Notes: generated by a model not told the origin, from the letters alone. A stretch of 64,000 bases of DNA from Sphaerotilus sp. (GCF_013299175.1 NZ_JAAFKF010000007.1:1-64000); one strand, 5' to 3'. Counted from the stretch's first letter, positions 42,807-52,860 are shown. Made by a program: numbers and translations.

Positions 42807-43316
42807 TCAGTAGCGGCTGTGCAGACCGTCGAGATCGACGCACAGGTAATGCGCGCCCGGCAGCGGGTTGAAATAGAACGGCGGCACCTCGACGAAGCCC
42901 AGCGAGGTGTACAGCTCCCGCGCCGCCTCCATGTCGTCGAGCGTGTCCAGCAGCATCGACGAATAGCGCGCCTGCCGGGCATCGTCGATGAGGGCCTGCG
43001 CCACCTGCCGACCCAATCCGAAACGGCGGTAGGCGCGCCGCACGTACAGGCGCTTCATCTCGCAGGCGTTCGGGTAGTCCACGTCCGTGATGCGGCGGTA
43101 GGCACCGCAGCCGGCCACGGCGCCGTCCACCAGCGCCAGCAGCAGGCGGCCGTTCGGGTCGGCGTATTCGCCCGGCAGGTCCAGCAACTCCTGCGCAAAG
43201 CCCTGGAAGGACAGATCGACTGCCAGACTGGCAGCGTACTCGCGGAAGATGTCGCGCGTGGCCTCGATGAGCGCCGGGGTGTCCGGCACGATCAGGCGGG
43301 TCTCGGGGACGTGCAT
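42807..43316 (-). CDS. GNAT-family N-acetyltransferase
   Basis: A 169-residue single-domain GNAT. The acetyl-CoA site is MKRLYVRRAYRRFGLGRQVAQALI (R-x-x-G-x-G/A form), followed by MLLDTLDDMEAARELYTSLGFVEVPPFYF, the typical end of the fold. Substrate unknown. Start MHVPETRLIVPDTP at 43316. It lies just downstream of the cytochrome b gene on the same strand. Confidence 0.85.
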   Translation of the reverse strand: MHVPETRLIVPDTPALIEATRDIFREYAASLAVDLSFQGFAQELLDLPGEYADPNGRLLLALVDGAVAGCGAYRRITDVDYPNACEMKRLYVRRAYRRFGLGRQVAQALIDDARQARYSSMLLDTLDDMEAARELYTSLGFVEVPPFYFNPLPGAHYLCVDLDGLHSRY

Positions 43317-43326
43317 GGAGCGCAGT

Positions 43327-44040
43327 CTAGCCGCCCTGTGCCTGCACCCACAATGCCGCGGCAACACCCAGTGACAAGGCGGCCAGCGCCAGCACCCACC
43401 GGCCCGCGTGGTCGGCCGATGCGGGCACTTGCGCGGCCACCGCGGGTGGCAGGTGCTTGTCACCCGCCAGCATCGGCGTGACCAGATCGTGGCGGTGGAC
43501 CACGCGGTACACGGCGATCGCGCACAGGTGCAGCGCCACCAGCCCCAGCAGCAGCCATTGCCCCCAGGACTTGTGCCAGGAGGTCGCCGCCAGCGAGGTG
43601 GCGGACTCGACGAAGCGGATCAGCGGCCCGGTGCTGGCGATCTCGTCGTCGGCCACCAGCCCGGTCGCCACCTGCACCGCCAGCAGCCCCAGCAGCGCGA
43701 ACACCGACAGCGCACCCGTGGGGCTGTGGCCGACATCGAGCCGCTCCTGCGGGTCGGCCAGCCCGCGCGCATAGCGCAGCAGCGTCGTCGGTGCATAGAG
43801 GAAGCTGGTGAAGCGCGACCAGTGCCCGCCGATCACGCCCCACACCAGCCGGAACACCAGCAGCGCCAGCACCGCCAGCCCGAACCGGAAGTGCCACGCC
43901 ATCGCGTTGCCGCCGATCTTGGCGCTCACCACCGCGCCCGTCACGCACAGCACCAGCGCCCAGTGGAACAGCCGTGTCGGCCAATCCCACACCCGCACCG
44001 GGTGCAGCCCCGCAGTGACTGCGTTCCGTGTCGATTCCAT
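43327..44040 (-). CDS. Cytochrome b561-type membrane protein
   Basis: A 237-residue protein with about five membrane segments. VWDWPTRLFHWALVLCV supplies a heme-binding His, MAWHFRFGLAVLALLVFRLVWGVIGG a second, and WHKSWGQWLLLGLVALHLCAIAVYRVVHRHDLV further ones. This is the bacterial di-heme cytochrome b561 family often paired with a soluble or anchored c-type cytochrome. It is divergent from the cytochrome c' gene, about 90 bp away, so the pair probably forms an electron-transfer unit. Confidence 0.88.
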   Translation of the reverse strand: MESTRNAVTAGLHPVRVWDWPTRLFHWALVLCVTGAVVSAKIGGNAMAWHFRFGLAVLALLVFRLVWGVIGGHWSRFTSFLYAPTTLLRYARGLADPQERLDVGHSPTGALSVFALLGLLAVQVATGLVADDEIASTGPLIRFVESATSLAATSWHKSWGQWLLLGLVALHLCAIAVYRVVHRHDLVTPMLAGDKHLPPAVAAQVPASADHAGRWVLALAALSLGVAAALWVQAQGG

Positions 44041-44130
44041 CGCTTCACCTCGCACCCAAATCGGCCATGTCCGCAAGGCTACACTGGCTCGGCGGCCATG
44101 TGGTCGCACCAACCACCCGGAGTTCCGCCG

Positions 44131-44583
44131 ATGAAACGTCTCTGCATCGCCCTGAGTGCCGCCGCCGGCCTGTTCGCCGCCCTGCCCGCCAGCGCACAGT
44201 TCCAGAAGCCCGAAGACGCCATCAAGTACCGCAAGGCCGCCTTCACGGTGATGGCCAACCACTTCGGCCGCGTCGGCGCGATGGCCAGCGGCAAGGTTCC
44301 CTTCGACGCCAAGGTCGCCGCTGAAAACACCGAGCTGTTGACCCACCTGTCCACGCTGCCCGCCGCAGGTTTCATCGCCGGCACCGACAAGGGCGAGACC
44401 CGTGCCAAGCCGGAAATCTGGAGCGAGGCCGACAAGTTCAAGGCCGGCATGGCCAAGATGGGCGAGGAGATGGGCAAGCTCAACGCCGCCGCCAAGACCG
44501 GCGATCTGGCGCAATTGAAGACCGCGTTCGGTGCCGCTGCGCAGACCTGCAAGGCTTGCCACGACAACTACCGCAAGGAGTGA
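44131..44583 (+). CDS. Cytochrome c' (class II c-type cytochrome)
   Basis: A 150-residue periplasmic protein: a signal peptide ending at ALPASA-QF, a four-helix bundle, and the heme-attachment motif CKACH near the C-terminus (TCKACHDNYRKE), the class II position. Cytochromes c' bind NO and CO and may protect against nitrosative stress. The b561 partner is divergent. The protein lacks a distal Met ligand pattern near its N-terminus that I can confirm, so redox versus gas binding is open. Confidence 0.92.
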   Translation: MKRLCIALSAAAGLFAALPASAQFQKPEDAIKYRKAAFTVMANHFGRVGAMASGKVPFDAKVAAENTELLTHLSTLPAAGFIAGTDKGETRAKPEIWSEADKFKAGMAKMGEEMGKLNAAAKTGDLAQLKTAFGAAAQTCKACHDNYRKE

Positions 44584-44616
44584 CGCACCGCTGATGCGCT
44601 GCAGAACGCCTGCGGT

Positions 44617-45483
44617 TCACAGCCGCAGCGTTCCCGCGATGCAGCGCGTCACGTCCCCGGCGATCCACACGCCGGCCAGATCACCCGCGGCGATGTGTTC
44701 GACATGCACCCGGCCATCGCGCCCCAGCGCGTGGCCCTGCCCGGCGACATAGCGCGTCGGCAGCAGACCCGCGCCGATCAGCCACTGCGCCAGACCGGCG
44801 TTCAGGCTGCCCGTCACCGGATCTTCGGGCACCCCCAGGTCCGGCACGAATGCCCGCACCTCCACATCGACGGCACTCCCCGCCGGCCACGCCCCCACCA
44901 CGCCGACGTTCAGCCCGCGCATCGCCGCGAAGTCCGGCACCAGCGCGCGCACCGCCGCCGCGTCGTGCAAACGCACCCCCAGCCAGCCGGGGCCGTTGTC
45001 GATCCAGTTGACCGCCAGCACCGCGTCCGCGCCGATCCGCAGCGCGCGCAGCACCTGCGCCACCACCCCGGCATCGGCCGCGCCACTGCGCCGTAGCGGT
45101 GGCGCAGCGAAGGCCAGTCGGTTCGGTGCGCCATCGATCTGCCGCACCCGCACCAGCCCGACCCCGCATTCCTGCACCACGCTCCCCGTCTGGCGCGGCA
45201 CACCACCCGCATCCAGCCACGCCTGGCAACTGCCCAGCGTCGGATGCCCCGCGAAGGGCAGCTCGCCGCCCGGCGTGAAGATCCGCACCCGGTAGTCGGC
45301 GGCCGGATCGGTCGGCGGCAGAAGGAAGGTCGTTTCGGACAGGTTGGTCCAGCGGGCGTAGGCGGCCATCTGCGCGTCGCTCAAGCCCTCGGCATCGACG
45401 ACGACCGCCAGCGGATTGCCCTTCAGTGGCTCCGCGGTGAAAACATCAAGCACCACGGTGCGGCGGTCGAGGGGTGTCGTCAC
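44617..45483 (-). CDS. PhzF-family isomerase/epimerase-like protein
   Basis: A 288-residue PhzF-fold protein: VVLDVFTAEPLKGNPLAVVV, the catalytic-Glu region WTNLSETTFLLPP, IFTPGGELPFAGHPTLGS and the C-terminal PEDPVTGSLNAGLAQWL. Family members isomerise trans-2,3-dihydro-3-hydroxyanthranilate or diaminopimelate-like substrates without a cofactor. The true start is the GTG at 45483 (GTGA overlap with the aminotransferase stop). It is the last gene of a four-gene coupled operon. Confidence 0.88.
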   Translation of the reverse strand: MTTPLDRRTVVLDVFTAEPLKGNPLAVVVDAEGLSDAQMAAYARWTNLSETTFLLPPTDPAADYRVRIFTPGGELPFAGHPTLGSCQAWLDAGGVPRQTGSVVQECGVGLVRVRQIDGAPNRLAFAAPPLRRSGAADAGVVAQVLRALRIGADAVLAVNWIDNGPGWLGVRLHDAAAVRALVPDFAAMRGLNVGVVGAWPAGSAVDVEVRAFVPDLGVPEDPVTGSLNAGLAQWLIGAGLLPTRYVAGQGHALGRDGRVHVEHIAAGDLAGVWIAGDVTRCIAGTLRL

Positions 45484-46700
45484 GGCGTCGGCTCCGGCTG
45501 GTCCTCGGTCAGGTGGCGCTTCAGCACCGCGCCGAGAATGGCCACGGCGGTGTGGATCTGGTCCGGTGTCAGCGTCACGAACGACAGCCGCACCGTGCGC
45601 GGATCGGGTACGTGGGCATAGAACGCCGCCCCCGGCACGAAGGCCACCCCTTGCTCCACCGCCTTCGGCAGCAGCGCCACGGCGTCGCAGCCCTCCGGCA
45701 GACGCACCCAGCAGAACATGCCGCCCGTCGGCGCCGTCCACTCGCTGCCTTCGGGCAGATGGCGGGTCAGGGCCTCGCGCATCGCGTCGCGCTGGGCGCG
45801 GTAGCGGTCGCGGATGGTGGGGACATGCTGGTCGAGGAAACCATCGCGGATCACCTCGTACACCACACGCTGGTTGAAGCCCGGCGTGTGCAGATCGGCC
45901 GCCTGCTTGGCCTGCAGCAGCTTGGGGAACAGCTCCCGCGGCGCCACCACATAGCCCAGGCGCAGCCCCGGTGCCAGCACCTTCGAGAACGACCCCAGGT
46001 AGATCACGCCCTCGGGCCAGCGCGCCGCCAGCGTCCTCGGCGGCGGAGTGTCGTACCAGAGGTCGCCGTAGGGGTTGTCCTCGACCAGCGGCACGCGGGC
46101 CTGCTTCGCCGCGGCGATCAGCGCCTCGCGCCGTGCCTCGGGCATGACGCGGCCACTCGGGTTCTGGAAGTTCGGCAGCACGTACATGAACCGCGTGCCG
46201 GGTGCATCGTGGGGCAGCGCCGCCACCGCCTCCGGCAACGGGCCGTCCGCATCGCTCGGGATGCTGGCGAAGATCGGCTCCATCGGCGCGAAGGCTTGCA
46301 GCGCGCCCAGGTAGGTCGGTGCCTCCACGGCGACCGGCGCGCCGGCATCGACCAGCACCTTGGCCACGAGGTCCAGCCCCTGCTGCGAGCCGGTGGTGAT
46401 GAGCACCTGGTCAGCGTCCACGGTCATGCCCTGGCCGCGCAGGTGGTTCGCCACCCACTCGCGCAGCGGCGTGAAGCCCTCGCTGGCGGCGTATTGCAGC
46501 GCCTCGCGGGGCGTCTCGCGCAGCACCTTGTCGCAGGCGGCGCGCATCGCCTCGACCGGGAAGGTGTCCGGCGACGGCAGGCCACCCGCCATCGACAGGA
46601 TGCCCGGCCGGTCGGTGACCTTGAGGATCTCGCGCAGGATGGACGGGTTCATCCGCGCCGCGCGGCGGGCGGGATTCCAGAGGGGGAGTTCGAAAGTCAT
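45480..46700 (-). CDS. PLP-dependent aminotransferase (class I/II, LysN/2-aminoadipate type)
   Basis: A 406-residue fold-type I aminotransferase. The PLP lysine is in LGSFSKVLAPGLRLGYV, the phosphate-anchoring block is LITTGSQQGLDLVAKVL, and MYVLPNFQNPSGRVM and VEDNPYGDLWYD are typical of the LysN/ARO8-like branch that acts on 2-aminoadipate, aromatic or branched amino acids. The exact amino acid is not readable. It overlaps the EamA gene (ATGA) and the PhzF gene (GTGA) by 4 nt each. Confidence 0.9.
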   Translation of the reverse strand: MTFELPLWNPARRAARMNPSILREILKVTDRPGILSMAGGLPSPDTFPVEAMRAACDKVLRETPREALQYAASEGFTPLREWVANHLRGQGMTVDADQVLITTGSQQGLDLVAKVLVDAGAPVAVEAPTYLGALQAFAPMEPIFASIPSDADGPLPEAVAALPHDAPGTRFMYVLPNFQNPSGRVMPEARREALIAAAKQARVPLVEDNPYGDLWYDTPPPRTLAARWPEGVIYLGSFSKVLAPGLRLGYVVAPRELFPKLLQAKQAADLHTPGFNQRVVYEVIRDGFLDQHVPTIRDRYRAQRDAMREALTRHLPEGSEWTAPTGGMFCWVRLPEGCDAVALLPKAVEQGVAFVPGAAFYAHVPDPRTVRLSFVTLTPDQIHTAVAILGAVLKRHLTEDQPEPTP

Positions 46701-47614
46701 GCGCGTGGTTCCTTGTGGACTGCCATTCTCTTCCCGATGAACACCACCGCGACCACCGCAGCAGCAAACACCAGCGTCATCACCTGCAACGGTTCACCCA
46801 GCACCGGCACCGCCAACAGCAGCGCGAGGAAGGGCTGCACCATCTGCACCTGGCTGACCCGCACCATGCCGCCCAGCGCCAGCCCGCGGTACCAGGCGAA
46901 GAAACCCAGCCACATCGAGAACACCGTGACGTAGGCGAAGCCGGCCCAGGCGGCGGTGGAAATGTCGCCCGGCACGGCGGGTTGCGTCCACCACGCCACG
47001 GGGGCGGTCAGTGGCAGGCTGATGACCAGCACCCACGAGATGACATGCTCGGCCCGCCAACGCTGCGACAGCTTGGCCCCGGCGACATAGCCGACCGCGG
47101 CACTGCCCATCGCCAGCAGCAGCAGACCGTCCGCCGGCACCAGATGCCCCCCGCCCTGCACGGCAGCGAAGGCCAGCACCAGCACGCAGCCCAGCACCGC
47201 ACACGCCCAGAACCCGTTCGACGGCCGCTGGCGCAGGTGCCACGCCGCCACCGCCGCCGTGAACAGGGGCAGCACGCCGGTGATGACGGCCGCGTGCATC
47301 GCAGGCACCTCGCGCAGCGCCAGCGCGATGAACAGCGGAAAGCCGACCACCGTGCCGAGGGCCGACACCACCAGCGGCAGCACATCGCGCCGTGTCGGCC
47401 AGGATGCGCCTGTCAACCAGAGGTAGACCACGCTCAGCAGCGCCGCCCCGGCCGCTCGGCCCGCGGTGACGAACAGCGGCGGCAGTTGCGGCGCATCGGT
47501 CGGTCCGACCGCCTGCCGTGTCATCGGCAGCGTCAGCGCGAAGATCGCCACCCCGAGCAGGCCCAGCAACAGGCCGCGCTGTTCGGCCGACAAATGCTTC
47601 ATGCCCACGCTCAT
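46697..47614 (-). CDS. EamA/DMT-superfamily exporter
   Basis: A 305-residue protein with ten membrane segments in two EamA repeats (GLLLGLLGVAIFALTLPMTR at the start of the first, LLLLAMGSAAVGYVAGAKL at the start of the second, PFLALLLAVPVLGEPL near the end). Members export amino acids, nucleosides and other small metabolites. The ATG at 47614 overlaps the LysE stop by 4 nt; it overlaps the aminotransferase start by 4 nt downstream. Two exporters in one operon suggest efflux of the amino acid handled by the enzyme genes. Confidence 0.9.
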   Translation of the reverse strand: MSVGMKHLSAEQRGLLLGLLGVAIFALTLPMTRQAVGPTDAPQLPPLFVTAGRAAGAALLSVVYLWLTGASWPTRRDVLPLVVSALGTVVGFPLFIALALREVPAMHAAVITGVLPLFTAAVAAWHLRQRPSNGFWACAVLGCVLVLAFAAVQGGGHLVPADGLLLLAMGSAAVGYVAGAKLSQRWRAEHVISWVLVISLPLTAPVAWWTQPAVPGDISTAAWAGFAYVTVFSMWLGFFAWYRGLALGGMVRVSQVQMVQPFLALLLAVPVLGEPLQVMTLVFAAAVVAVVFIGKRMAVHKEPRA

Positions 47615-48219
47615 GCTTGCCCCATCCACACGGCGGTCAGCACCAGCACCGCCGCCATCCCCCGGTTGAACCACGCCAGCCGCGCCCCTTGCGCCAGCCA
47701 GCCCCGCAGCAGCGCACCCACCAGCGCATACGTGAAATTGCTCGTGAAGGCGAATGCCACCATCGTCGGCAGCACCACCACCAGCCGCTCGCCCACCGGC
47801 CCCGGCAACACCCAGCCCGCCGACACCGACAGCGCGAACATCCAGCCCTTGATGTTGACGAACTGCAGCGCCACCCCCTGCCAGAAGCCGATCTGCAGGC
47901 GCGCCGGGTCGATCTGCCCGAGCTGTGCCGTGCGCGTGAGCTTCCACGCCAGCCACAGCAGGTAGCCCAGGCCGATCCCCTTGATGCCCAGCCGCAGCAC
48001 CGGCTGGGCCTGGATCGCCGTCCCCAACCCGACGCTGCACAACCCCAGCATCAGCGCCCAGCCCACCGGAACCGCCAGACAAAAGCGCAGTGCCCGCCGC
48101 AACCCGAGGTTGGCGGCCAGCGCGGTGGACAGCGTGGTGTTGGGGCCGGGGGTGAACGACATGGCCGTGCCGAGCGCGAGCAGGGCAAGGTAGTCGGCTG
48201 CGGTGATCGTGGAGAACAT
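47611..48219 (-). CDS. LysE/RhtB-family amino-acid exporter
   Basis: A 202-residue, six-helix LysE-type permease. The conserved GTAMSFTPGPNTTLSTALAANLG lies at the N-terminus and LGYLLWLAWKL in the middle. The family exports basic amino acids, threonine, homoserine or similar. Start MFSTITAADYLALLALG at 48219. It is first in the operon, divergent from a MocR regulator across 98 bp. Confidence 0.92.
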   Translation of the reverse strand: MFSTITAADYLALLALGTAMSFTPGPNTTLSTALAANLGLRRALRFCLAVPVGWALMLGLCSVGLGTAIQAQPVLRLGIKGIGLGYLLWLAWKLTRTAQLGQIDPARLQIGFWQGVALQFVNIKGWMFALSVSAGWVLPGPVGERLVVVLPTMVAFAFTSNFTYALVGALLRGWLAQGARLAWFNRGMAAVLVLTAVWMGQA

Positions 48220-48267
48220 GGTGGCCAGTCTAGTGCGCCAAAACAGCACAGTACCAGTACACTTTGC

Positions 48268-48294
48268 ACCAATACTGTCCACCACTGTATTGGT
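48268..48294. promoter_or_regulatory. Inverted repeat (candidate MocR operator) between divergent genes
   Basis: ACCAATAC-(11 nt)-GTATTGGT is a perfect 8-bp inverted repeat in the 98-bp gap between the LysE and MocR genes. Further CAGTAC/ACTGT-like half-sites lie just before it (CAGTACCAGTAC at 48249-48260) and inside it. A TTGCAC/TGTATT pair with 16-17 bp spacing overlaps the repeat and could be the MocR promoter. Confidence 0.55.
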
Positions 48295-48317
48295 CAAGAC
48301 AACGACACAAAGCCACC

Positions 48318-49754
48318 ATGACGACGCCCCAGCTCAGCCGCCACAGCGACCAGACCCTGGCCGAACAGCTCGCCGCCCACTTCGCCCAGCAGATCCGCCA
48401 CCGCCTGCTCTCGCCCGGCGCCCGGCTGCCCTCGGTGCGCGACTGTGCGCAGCGGCACGCGGTCAGCCCGCACACCGTCGTGGCGGCCTACGACCAGTTG
48501 CTCGCGCAAGGGCTGGTCGAAGCGCGCAGGCAACGCGGTTTCTTCGTGCGGGAACTGCGGCGCGATCTGCCGCTGCCCGCCGCCAGCCGCGCCGCCCAGA
48601 CACCCGCACCGCGCACCGTGCCTTTCGACGCCAGCGCGCTCATCCGCGGCATGCTCGGCCGCAACAGCCAGCGCCCCGGCCCCGGCCTGGGCACGCTGCC
48701 GCCGAGCTGGCTCGATCTGCCGATGCTGCACAGCGCGCTGCGCAAGGTGCTGACGGAGGACCGCGGCCGCGGGGATGCCGCGGCGTCGCTGCAGTACGGC
48801 GAGCCGGCGGGTGATCCACGTCTGCGGGCGGCGCTGTCCGACCGGATCGCCGATTTCGGCGTGCGGGCTGCGCCGTCGCAGATCATCACGGCGGTCGGTG
48901 CAACACAGGCACTGGATCTGGTGTCGCGCACACTGCTGACGGCGGGTGATGCGGTGCTGGTGGACGAGCCGGGCTGGTCGGTCGAATACGCGCGGCTGAC
49001 GCACCTCGGGATGCGTTTGCTGCCGGTGCCGCGCGGCCCGGACGGGCCAGATCTCGCAGTGATGGACGCACTGGCGCAGGAACACCGGCCACGGCTGTAC
49101 GTGACCGTCTCGGTGCTGCACAACCCGACGGGCGGGATGCTGAGCTTGTCCACCGCGCACCGGCTGCTGCAGCTCGCGCAGGACCACGACCTGCAGATCC
49201 TGGAGGACGACACCTACGCCCACCTCGCCCCGGCCCACGCACCACGCCTGTCCGCCCTCGATGGCCTGCGCCGCACGTTCTATGTCAGCGGGTTTTCCAA
49301 GATCCTGGCGCCGGGCTGGCGGGTGGGCTATGTCGCGGCGCCCGAAGCACACGTCGAGCGGTTGATCGACGTGAAGCTGCTGTCGAGCCTGACCACGCCG
49401 GCGCTGCTGGAGCAGGCGGTGGCGGTATGCCTGGAGCAGGGGCAACTGCGCCGCCACGCGGAGCGGGTCTGCGCGCGGCTGGACGCGGCGCGCACCCGCA
49501 GCGTGCAACTGGCGCTCGGGGCGGGTTGCACGTTCGTCTGCCCGCCACAGGGGCTGTTCGGCTGGGTCGAGACGGGGGTGGACACCGAGCAGCTCGCCCA
49601 GCGGCTGCTCGACGACGACTGGCTGATGGCGCCCGGCAGCCTGTTCCATGCGCGCCGCCAGCCGTGTACGCAGATGCGGATCAACTTCGCGACGGCGCAG
49701 GATGCAGGGTTCTGGCGGGCGTTCGCTGCGGCACGGAATGCGCTGCAGCGGTGA
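48318..49754 (+). CDS. MocR/GntR-type regulator with aminotransferase domain (PdxR-like)
   Basis: A 478-residue fusion of an N-terminal GntR winged helix (TLAEQLAAHFAQQIRHRLLSPGARLPSVRDCAQRHAVSPHTVVAAYDQL) and a C-terminal fold-type I aminotransferase-like domain with the PLP lysine kept (SGFSKILAPGWRVGYV). Such proteins sense PLP or an amino-acid aldimine and control adjacent genes. It is divergent from the LysE-EamA-aminotransferase-PhzF operon, its likely target. Start MTTPQLSRHSDQTLAEQ. Confidence 0.92.
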   Translation: MTTPQLSRHSDQTLAEQLAAHFAQQIRHRLLSPGARLPSVRDCAQRHAVSPHTVVAAYDQLLAQGLVEARRQRGFFVRELRRDLPLPAASRAAQTPAPRTVPFDASALIRGMLGRNSQRPGPGLGTLPPSWLDLPMLHSALRKVLTEDRGRGDAAASLQYGEPAGDPRLRAALSDRIADFGVRAAPSQIITAVGATQALDLVSRTLLTAGDAVLVDEPGWSVEYARLTHLGMRLLPVPRGPDGPDLAVMDALAQEHRPRLYVTVSVLHNPTGGMLSLSTAHRLLQLAQDHDLQILEDDTYAHLAPAHAPRLSALDGLRRTFYVSGFSKILAPGWRVGYVAAPEAHVERLIDVKLLSSLTTPALLEQAVAVCLEQGQLRRHAERVCARLDAARTRSVQLALGAGCTFVCPPQGLFGWVETGVDTEQLAQRLLDDDWLMAPGSLFHARRQPCTQMRINFATAQDAGFWRAFAAARNALQR

Positions 49755-49776
49755 GGCGTGCGGGGTGCAGGCCCGC

Positions 49777-50718
<942 letters not shown>

Positions 50719-50752
50719 AGACTGTGCTTGCGTCCTGGAGTTCCCTTTCAGT

Positions 50753-50779
50753 TTAGCACTCGCACTCAGCGAGTGCTAA
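50753..50779. promoter_or_regulatory. CIRCE element (HrcA operator) upstream of rpoH
   Basis: TTAGCACTC-GCACTCAGC-GAGTGCTAA is an exact match to the CIRCE consensus (9-bp inverted repeats, 9-bp spacer), centred about 48 bp upstream of the rpoH ATG. HrcA binds CIRCE and represses in the absence of heat stress. It also lies 35 bp upstream of the divergent YhgE/Pip-like gene, which could share the control. Confidence 0.93.
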
Positions 50780-50814
50780 AGCCAAGAAAGCACGCAAAGG
50801 CCAGACTTGTGACA

Positions 50815-52860
50815 ATGAACGATCGAAAACGAACGCCGCCCATGGACTGGTGGGACGGGGTGAGATTGCTGGTACGGGCGGACTGGATGCTGCTGGTGCG
50901 GGACCGCCGTTTTGCCGTGGCGGTTGCGGGAGCCTTGTTCATTCCGGCGCTGTATGCGCTGATCTACCTGTCGAGCATGTGGGATCCGAGCACGCGCACC
51001 GGCGCGCTCCGGGCGGGTCTGGTCAACGCCGACACGGGCGTGGTGTTCCGCGGCCAGGCCACGCGCATGGGCGAGGAAGTCAGCCAGACGCTGATGCGCC
51101 AGGGGCTGTTCGACTGGCACCGCTTCGACGACACCGAAGCCGCGAAGCTGGCGGTGCGTCGGGGCGAGTTGAACTTTGCGGTGCTGATTCCGCCGAACTT
51201 TAGCGAGCAGGCGCTGCCCGGCCGCGAAGCCGGCGCTGCCAAGCTGGTGATCTACACCTCCGAGGGCAACAGCTACAGCGCCGCCGGCTTCGCCAAGCGT
51301 TTCGCGCCCGAGCTGGCGCACCGCGTCAACGAGGCGCTCAACGAGCGGCGCTGGGACATGGTGCTGGCCTCGGCCGAGGGTTCGAAGCTGAATCTGGCGA
51401 CGCTGCGCGAGCGGGTCGGACAGTTGCGCGACGGCAGCCGGCTGCTGGCCGACGGCGTCCACCAGGCCCGGCAAGGCGTGGCCGAGCTGACGCAGGGCAT
51501 CAACCGGGCCGGCGACGCCACCGCCCAGGCCCAGCGCGGCGCCACGCAGCTCGCGGACGCCGGCACCCAGTTCACGGGCGGCTGGCGGCAGTTGTCCTCC
51601 AGCCTGCGCGCACTCGACGCCCACCGCCCCGCCGCCAACGATTTCGATCCCCTCAAGTCCGGCGTGCAGCGCCTCGCCCAAGGGCAGACCGAGCTGGGCA
51701 AAGGGCTGGAGCAGCTCCAGCAGGGCGCACGCCAGCTCCAGAACGGCGCCCAGACACTGCAGCACAGCGCCGCGCAGATTCCGCTGATCGGCGACGGATT
51801 GTCCGAAGGTGCGCTGGCGCTGGACAACGGCGCAGGGCAGCTCTGGCTGGGCCTGGGCCAGGCGCGGGACAGCAACCAGCGCCTGCTCGGCGGCACCCAG
51901 CAACTCCAGACCGGCCTGCAGACCCTGACCAGCGGATTCACCCAGTTCAGCGGCGCACTGCACCAGATCACCACCGCACTGCCCGACGACAGCCGCCTCG
52001 ACGCCCTGCCCCACGGTGCGCAGCAGCTCGGCAGCGGTCTGCTGACGCTCGGAGACGGATTGCGCAAGCTCCAGGGCGGTGGCAACCAGTTGCACAACGG
52101 ACTCGGGCGGCTGGAGACGGGCAGTGCGCAGTTGCGCGACGGATTGGCCCTGCTCGTGGACGCGCTGCCCGCCGACGTGACGATGCCCGAGGGCAGCGCA
52201 CGCGGGCTGGCCGACTCGGTGGAACCCGCCCTGGAGATCGTGGCGCCCGTGCGCAGCGATGGGGCGGGGTTCGCGCCGAACTTCGTGCCGATGGCGCTGT
52301 GGATCGGGGCGGTGTCGGCGGCGCTGCTGTTCAAGCTGCGCCGCCTGCCCCACACCGCCGCGCCGCTGTGGCGCACGGCGCAAGTGACGGGCAAGCTGGT
52401 CTGGCCCGCCATGGTGGTACTGGGACAGTCGGCGGTGATGGTGGTCATGATGGTGGGCGTGCTCCACATCCGCGTCCACGACATCGGCCCCTTCGTCGCC
52501 ACCGTGACCGCCGCGTCGCTGACCTTCCTGATGATCCTGTTCGCGCTGATCCGCTGGTTCGGCGAGCTGGGCAAGGTGCTGGGCATCCTCCTGCTGATCG
52601 TGCAGTTGTCCTCGGCCGGGGCGACGCTGCCCATCGAGCTGACCACGCCCTTCTTCCAGACGCTGCACCCTTACCTGCCCTTCACCTGGGTCGTGCGGGC
52701 CTTCCGGGCCAGCATGTTCGGGGCCTATGACGGCCAGTGGCTGGCGCACTGGACGGTGGTCGCCGTCTGTGGCGGCACGGCGCTGCTGGGGGCGATGCTG
52801 GCGGGCCGCTGGACGGTCATCCCGGCGGCGGACTACCGCCCCGGCATCGACTTCGACTGA
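50815..52860 (+). CDS. YhgE/Pip-family ABC-2-type membrane protein
   Basis: A 681-residue protein with one N-terminal membrane segment (FAVAVAGALFIPALYALIYLSSMW), a long extracytoplasmic region and five or six C-terminal membrane helices (PMALWIGAVSAALLFKLRRL onward). The middle has many LxxGxxQLxxG-like heptads (GLEQLQQGARQLQNGAQTL), the pattern of YhgE/Pip and phage-infection proteins. Family role: membrane export or assembly, sometimes with an ABC ATPase, none of which is adjacent here. Start ATG 50815; ATG 50842 is possible. Confidence 0.85.
   Translation: MNDRKRTPPMDWWDGVRLLVRADWMLLVRDRRFAVAVAGALFIPALYALIYLSSMWDPSTRTGALRAGLVNADTGVVFRGQATRMGEEVSQTLMRQGLFDWHRFDDTEAAKLAVRRGELNFAVLIPPNFSEQALPGREAGAAKLVIYTSEGNSYSAAGFAKRFAPELAHRVNEALNERRWDMVLASAEGSKLNLATLRERVGQLRDGSRLLADGVHQARQGVAELTQGINRAGDATAQAQRGATQLADAGTQFTGGWRQLSSSLRALDAHRPAANDFDPLKSGVQRLAQGQTELGKGLEQLQQGARQLQNGAQTLQHSAAQIPLIGDGLSEGALALDNGAGQLWLGLGQARDSNQRLLGGTQQLQTGLQTLTSGFTQFSGALHQITTALPDDSRLDALPHGAQQLGSGLLTLGDGLRKLQGGGNQLHNGLGRLETGSAQLRDGLALLVDALPADVTMPEGSARGLADSVEPALEIVAPVRSDGAGFAPNFVPMALWIGAVSAALLFKLRRLPHTAAPLWRTAQVTGKLVWPAMVVLGQSAVMVVMMVGVLHIRVHDIGPFVATVTAASLTFLMILFALIRWFGELGKVLGILLLIVQLSSAGATLPIELTTPFFQTLHPYLPFTWVVRAFRASMFGAYDGQWLAHWTVVAVCGGTALLGAMLAGRWTVIPAADYRPGIDFD

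Noticed and set aside
44610-44628. CTGCGG-TTCACAG-CCGCAG as terminator after cytochrome c'
   Set aside because: A 6-bp stem overlapping the PhzF stop codon, no U-tract; not convincing.
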